Below, piece after piece: positions 63,694 through 64,000 of a stretch of DNA of 64,000 bases (positions are counted from its first letter, which is position 1; each line of letters starts with the position of its first letter). The stretch lies in the NCBI GenBank assembly GCA_910890315.1, contig CAJVGD010000016.1:423646-487645 (forward strand). Reading direction: 5' to 3'. This DNA comes from Serendipita indica DSM 11827. Taxonomy: Eukaryota > Basidiomycota > Agaricomycetes > Sebacinales > Serendipitaceae. The notes under the pieces were generated by a model. The model had not been told where the DNA came from. It saw only the letters and a program-made list of their open reading frames with translations, and did no database searches. The translations under genes were made by a program, and so were the position numbers.

Positions 63694-63960
63694 TTAACCA
63701 TAAGGTCTTGAGAAGGACCTGAGGCGTGTTAGAGTGTCAGGCTCTTCAGCTTCTTCCATCTTGATGGCTGTAGAGTCATACTCCTCTTCATATTTGTCCT
63801 CATCTTCATATAATGTATTGTCAAACTTGATCCTGAAAGGAGAAGCGTGAGGAGGCTCATTAAAATCCTGAATAAATTCATCTAGGTGAGATGCATATTG
63901 ATCGCAACGCCTAGTGCATTCAGGATCACTAAGAGGCTCATAAGAGCGACCTGCATGCAT
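63694..63960 (-). CDS. Acidic hypothetical protein fragment, possibly gag-related
   Basis: Open minus frame (MHAGRSYEPLSDPECTRRC ... EDEDKYEEEYDSTAIKMEEA) near the window edge. Very acidic, without a recognised domain. Its neighbourhood has retroelement debris, so it may be part of a retrotransposon Gag or a host gene running past the window. Confidence 0.3.
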   Translation of the reverse strand: MHAGRSYEPLSDPECTRRCDQYASHLDEFIQDFNEPPHASPFRIKFDNTLYEDEDKYEEEYDSTAIKMEEAEEPDTLTRLRSFSRPYG

Positions 63961-64000
63961 TGAGGAACTTGCTAGATTAATTCTGTTATGATTCAGATTC

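Overview
The window is nuclear DNA of an Agaricomycete fungus. The evidence is many 44-55 nt spliceosomal introns, pogo-type and LTR transposons, C-A-A-X mating-pheromone precursors, and NLR-like STAND proteins (NACHT-WD40, NB-ARC-TPR) typical of basidiomycetes. The style of the accessory genes resembles Ceratobasidiaceae (Rhizoctonia group), but that placement is inference.

Layout. 1-9.7 kb is a conserved block: the 3' end of mitochondrial dynamin MGM1, a peroxisomal SCP2 sterol carrier, a small secreted CBM1-like protein and the INO80 chromatin remodeller. 10.5-15 kb is a full-length helical-NACHT-WD40 gene. 15-20.3 kb is repeat-rich, with a tRNA-derived SINE, a solo LTR inserted in a gene relic, an atypical Rho GTPase and LTR remnants. 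21.3-25.1 kb holds two membrane-protein genes (DUF6533-like and DUF4436-like). 25.4-34.5 kb is a transposon graveyard: 600-bp LTRs, gag debris, a SINE nested in an LTR, and three 204-bp solo LTRs with perfect 5-bp target duplications. It also contains one secreted His/Gln-rich protein gene. 34.6-35.6 kb is a GH11 xylanase with CBM1 that carries a premature stop. 36.6-41 kb is an alpha/beta-hydrolase-NB-ARC-TPR gene head-to-head with a second atypical Rho GTPase, followed by an OBAP/DUF1264 gene, a cysteine-rich secreted protein and a decayed pogo transposon (43.6-46 kb). 47.4-51.7 kb carries three very small mating-pheromone precursor genes, two of them in a segmental duplication. 52.4-56 kb is a set of broken genes (amidohydrolase start, Rho relic, F-box/LRR-like) and two more solo LTRs. 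57-59.7 kb has no recognisable gene. 59.8-63.1 kb is a frameshifted NACHT-WD40 pseudogene.

How the genes relate. Three NLR-type genes and three Rho-like GTPase loci lie in one window, and one NLR/Rho pair shares a 282-bp divergent promoter region. Both complete Rho genes have altered switch and nucleotide-contact motifs but keep a C-A-A-L prenylation tail. Many accessory genes carry a single nonsense codon or a one-base shift. Some shifts fall in homopolymers and may be assembly errors; others look like true decay. No tRNA, rRNA or CRISPR array was found, and no STE3 receptor was seen beside the pheromone genes.
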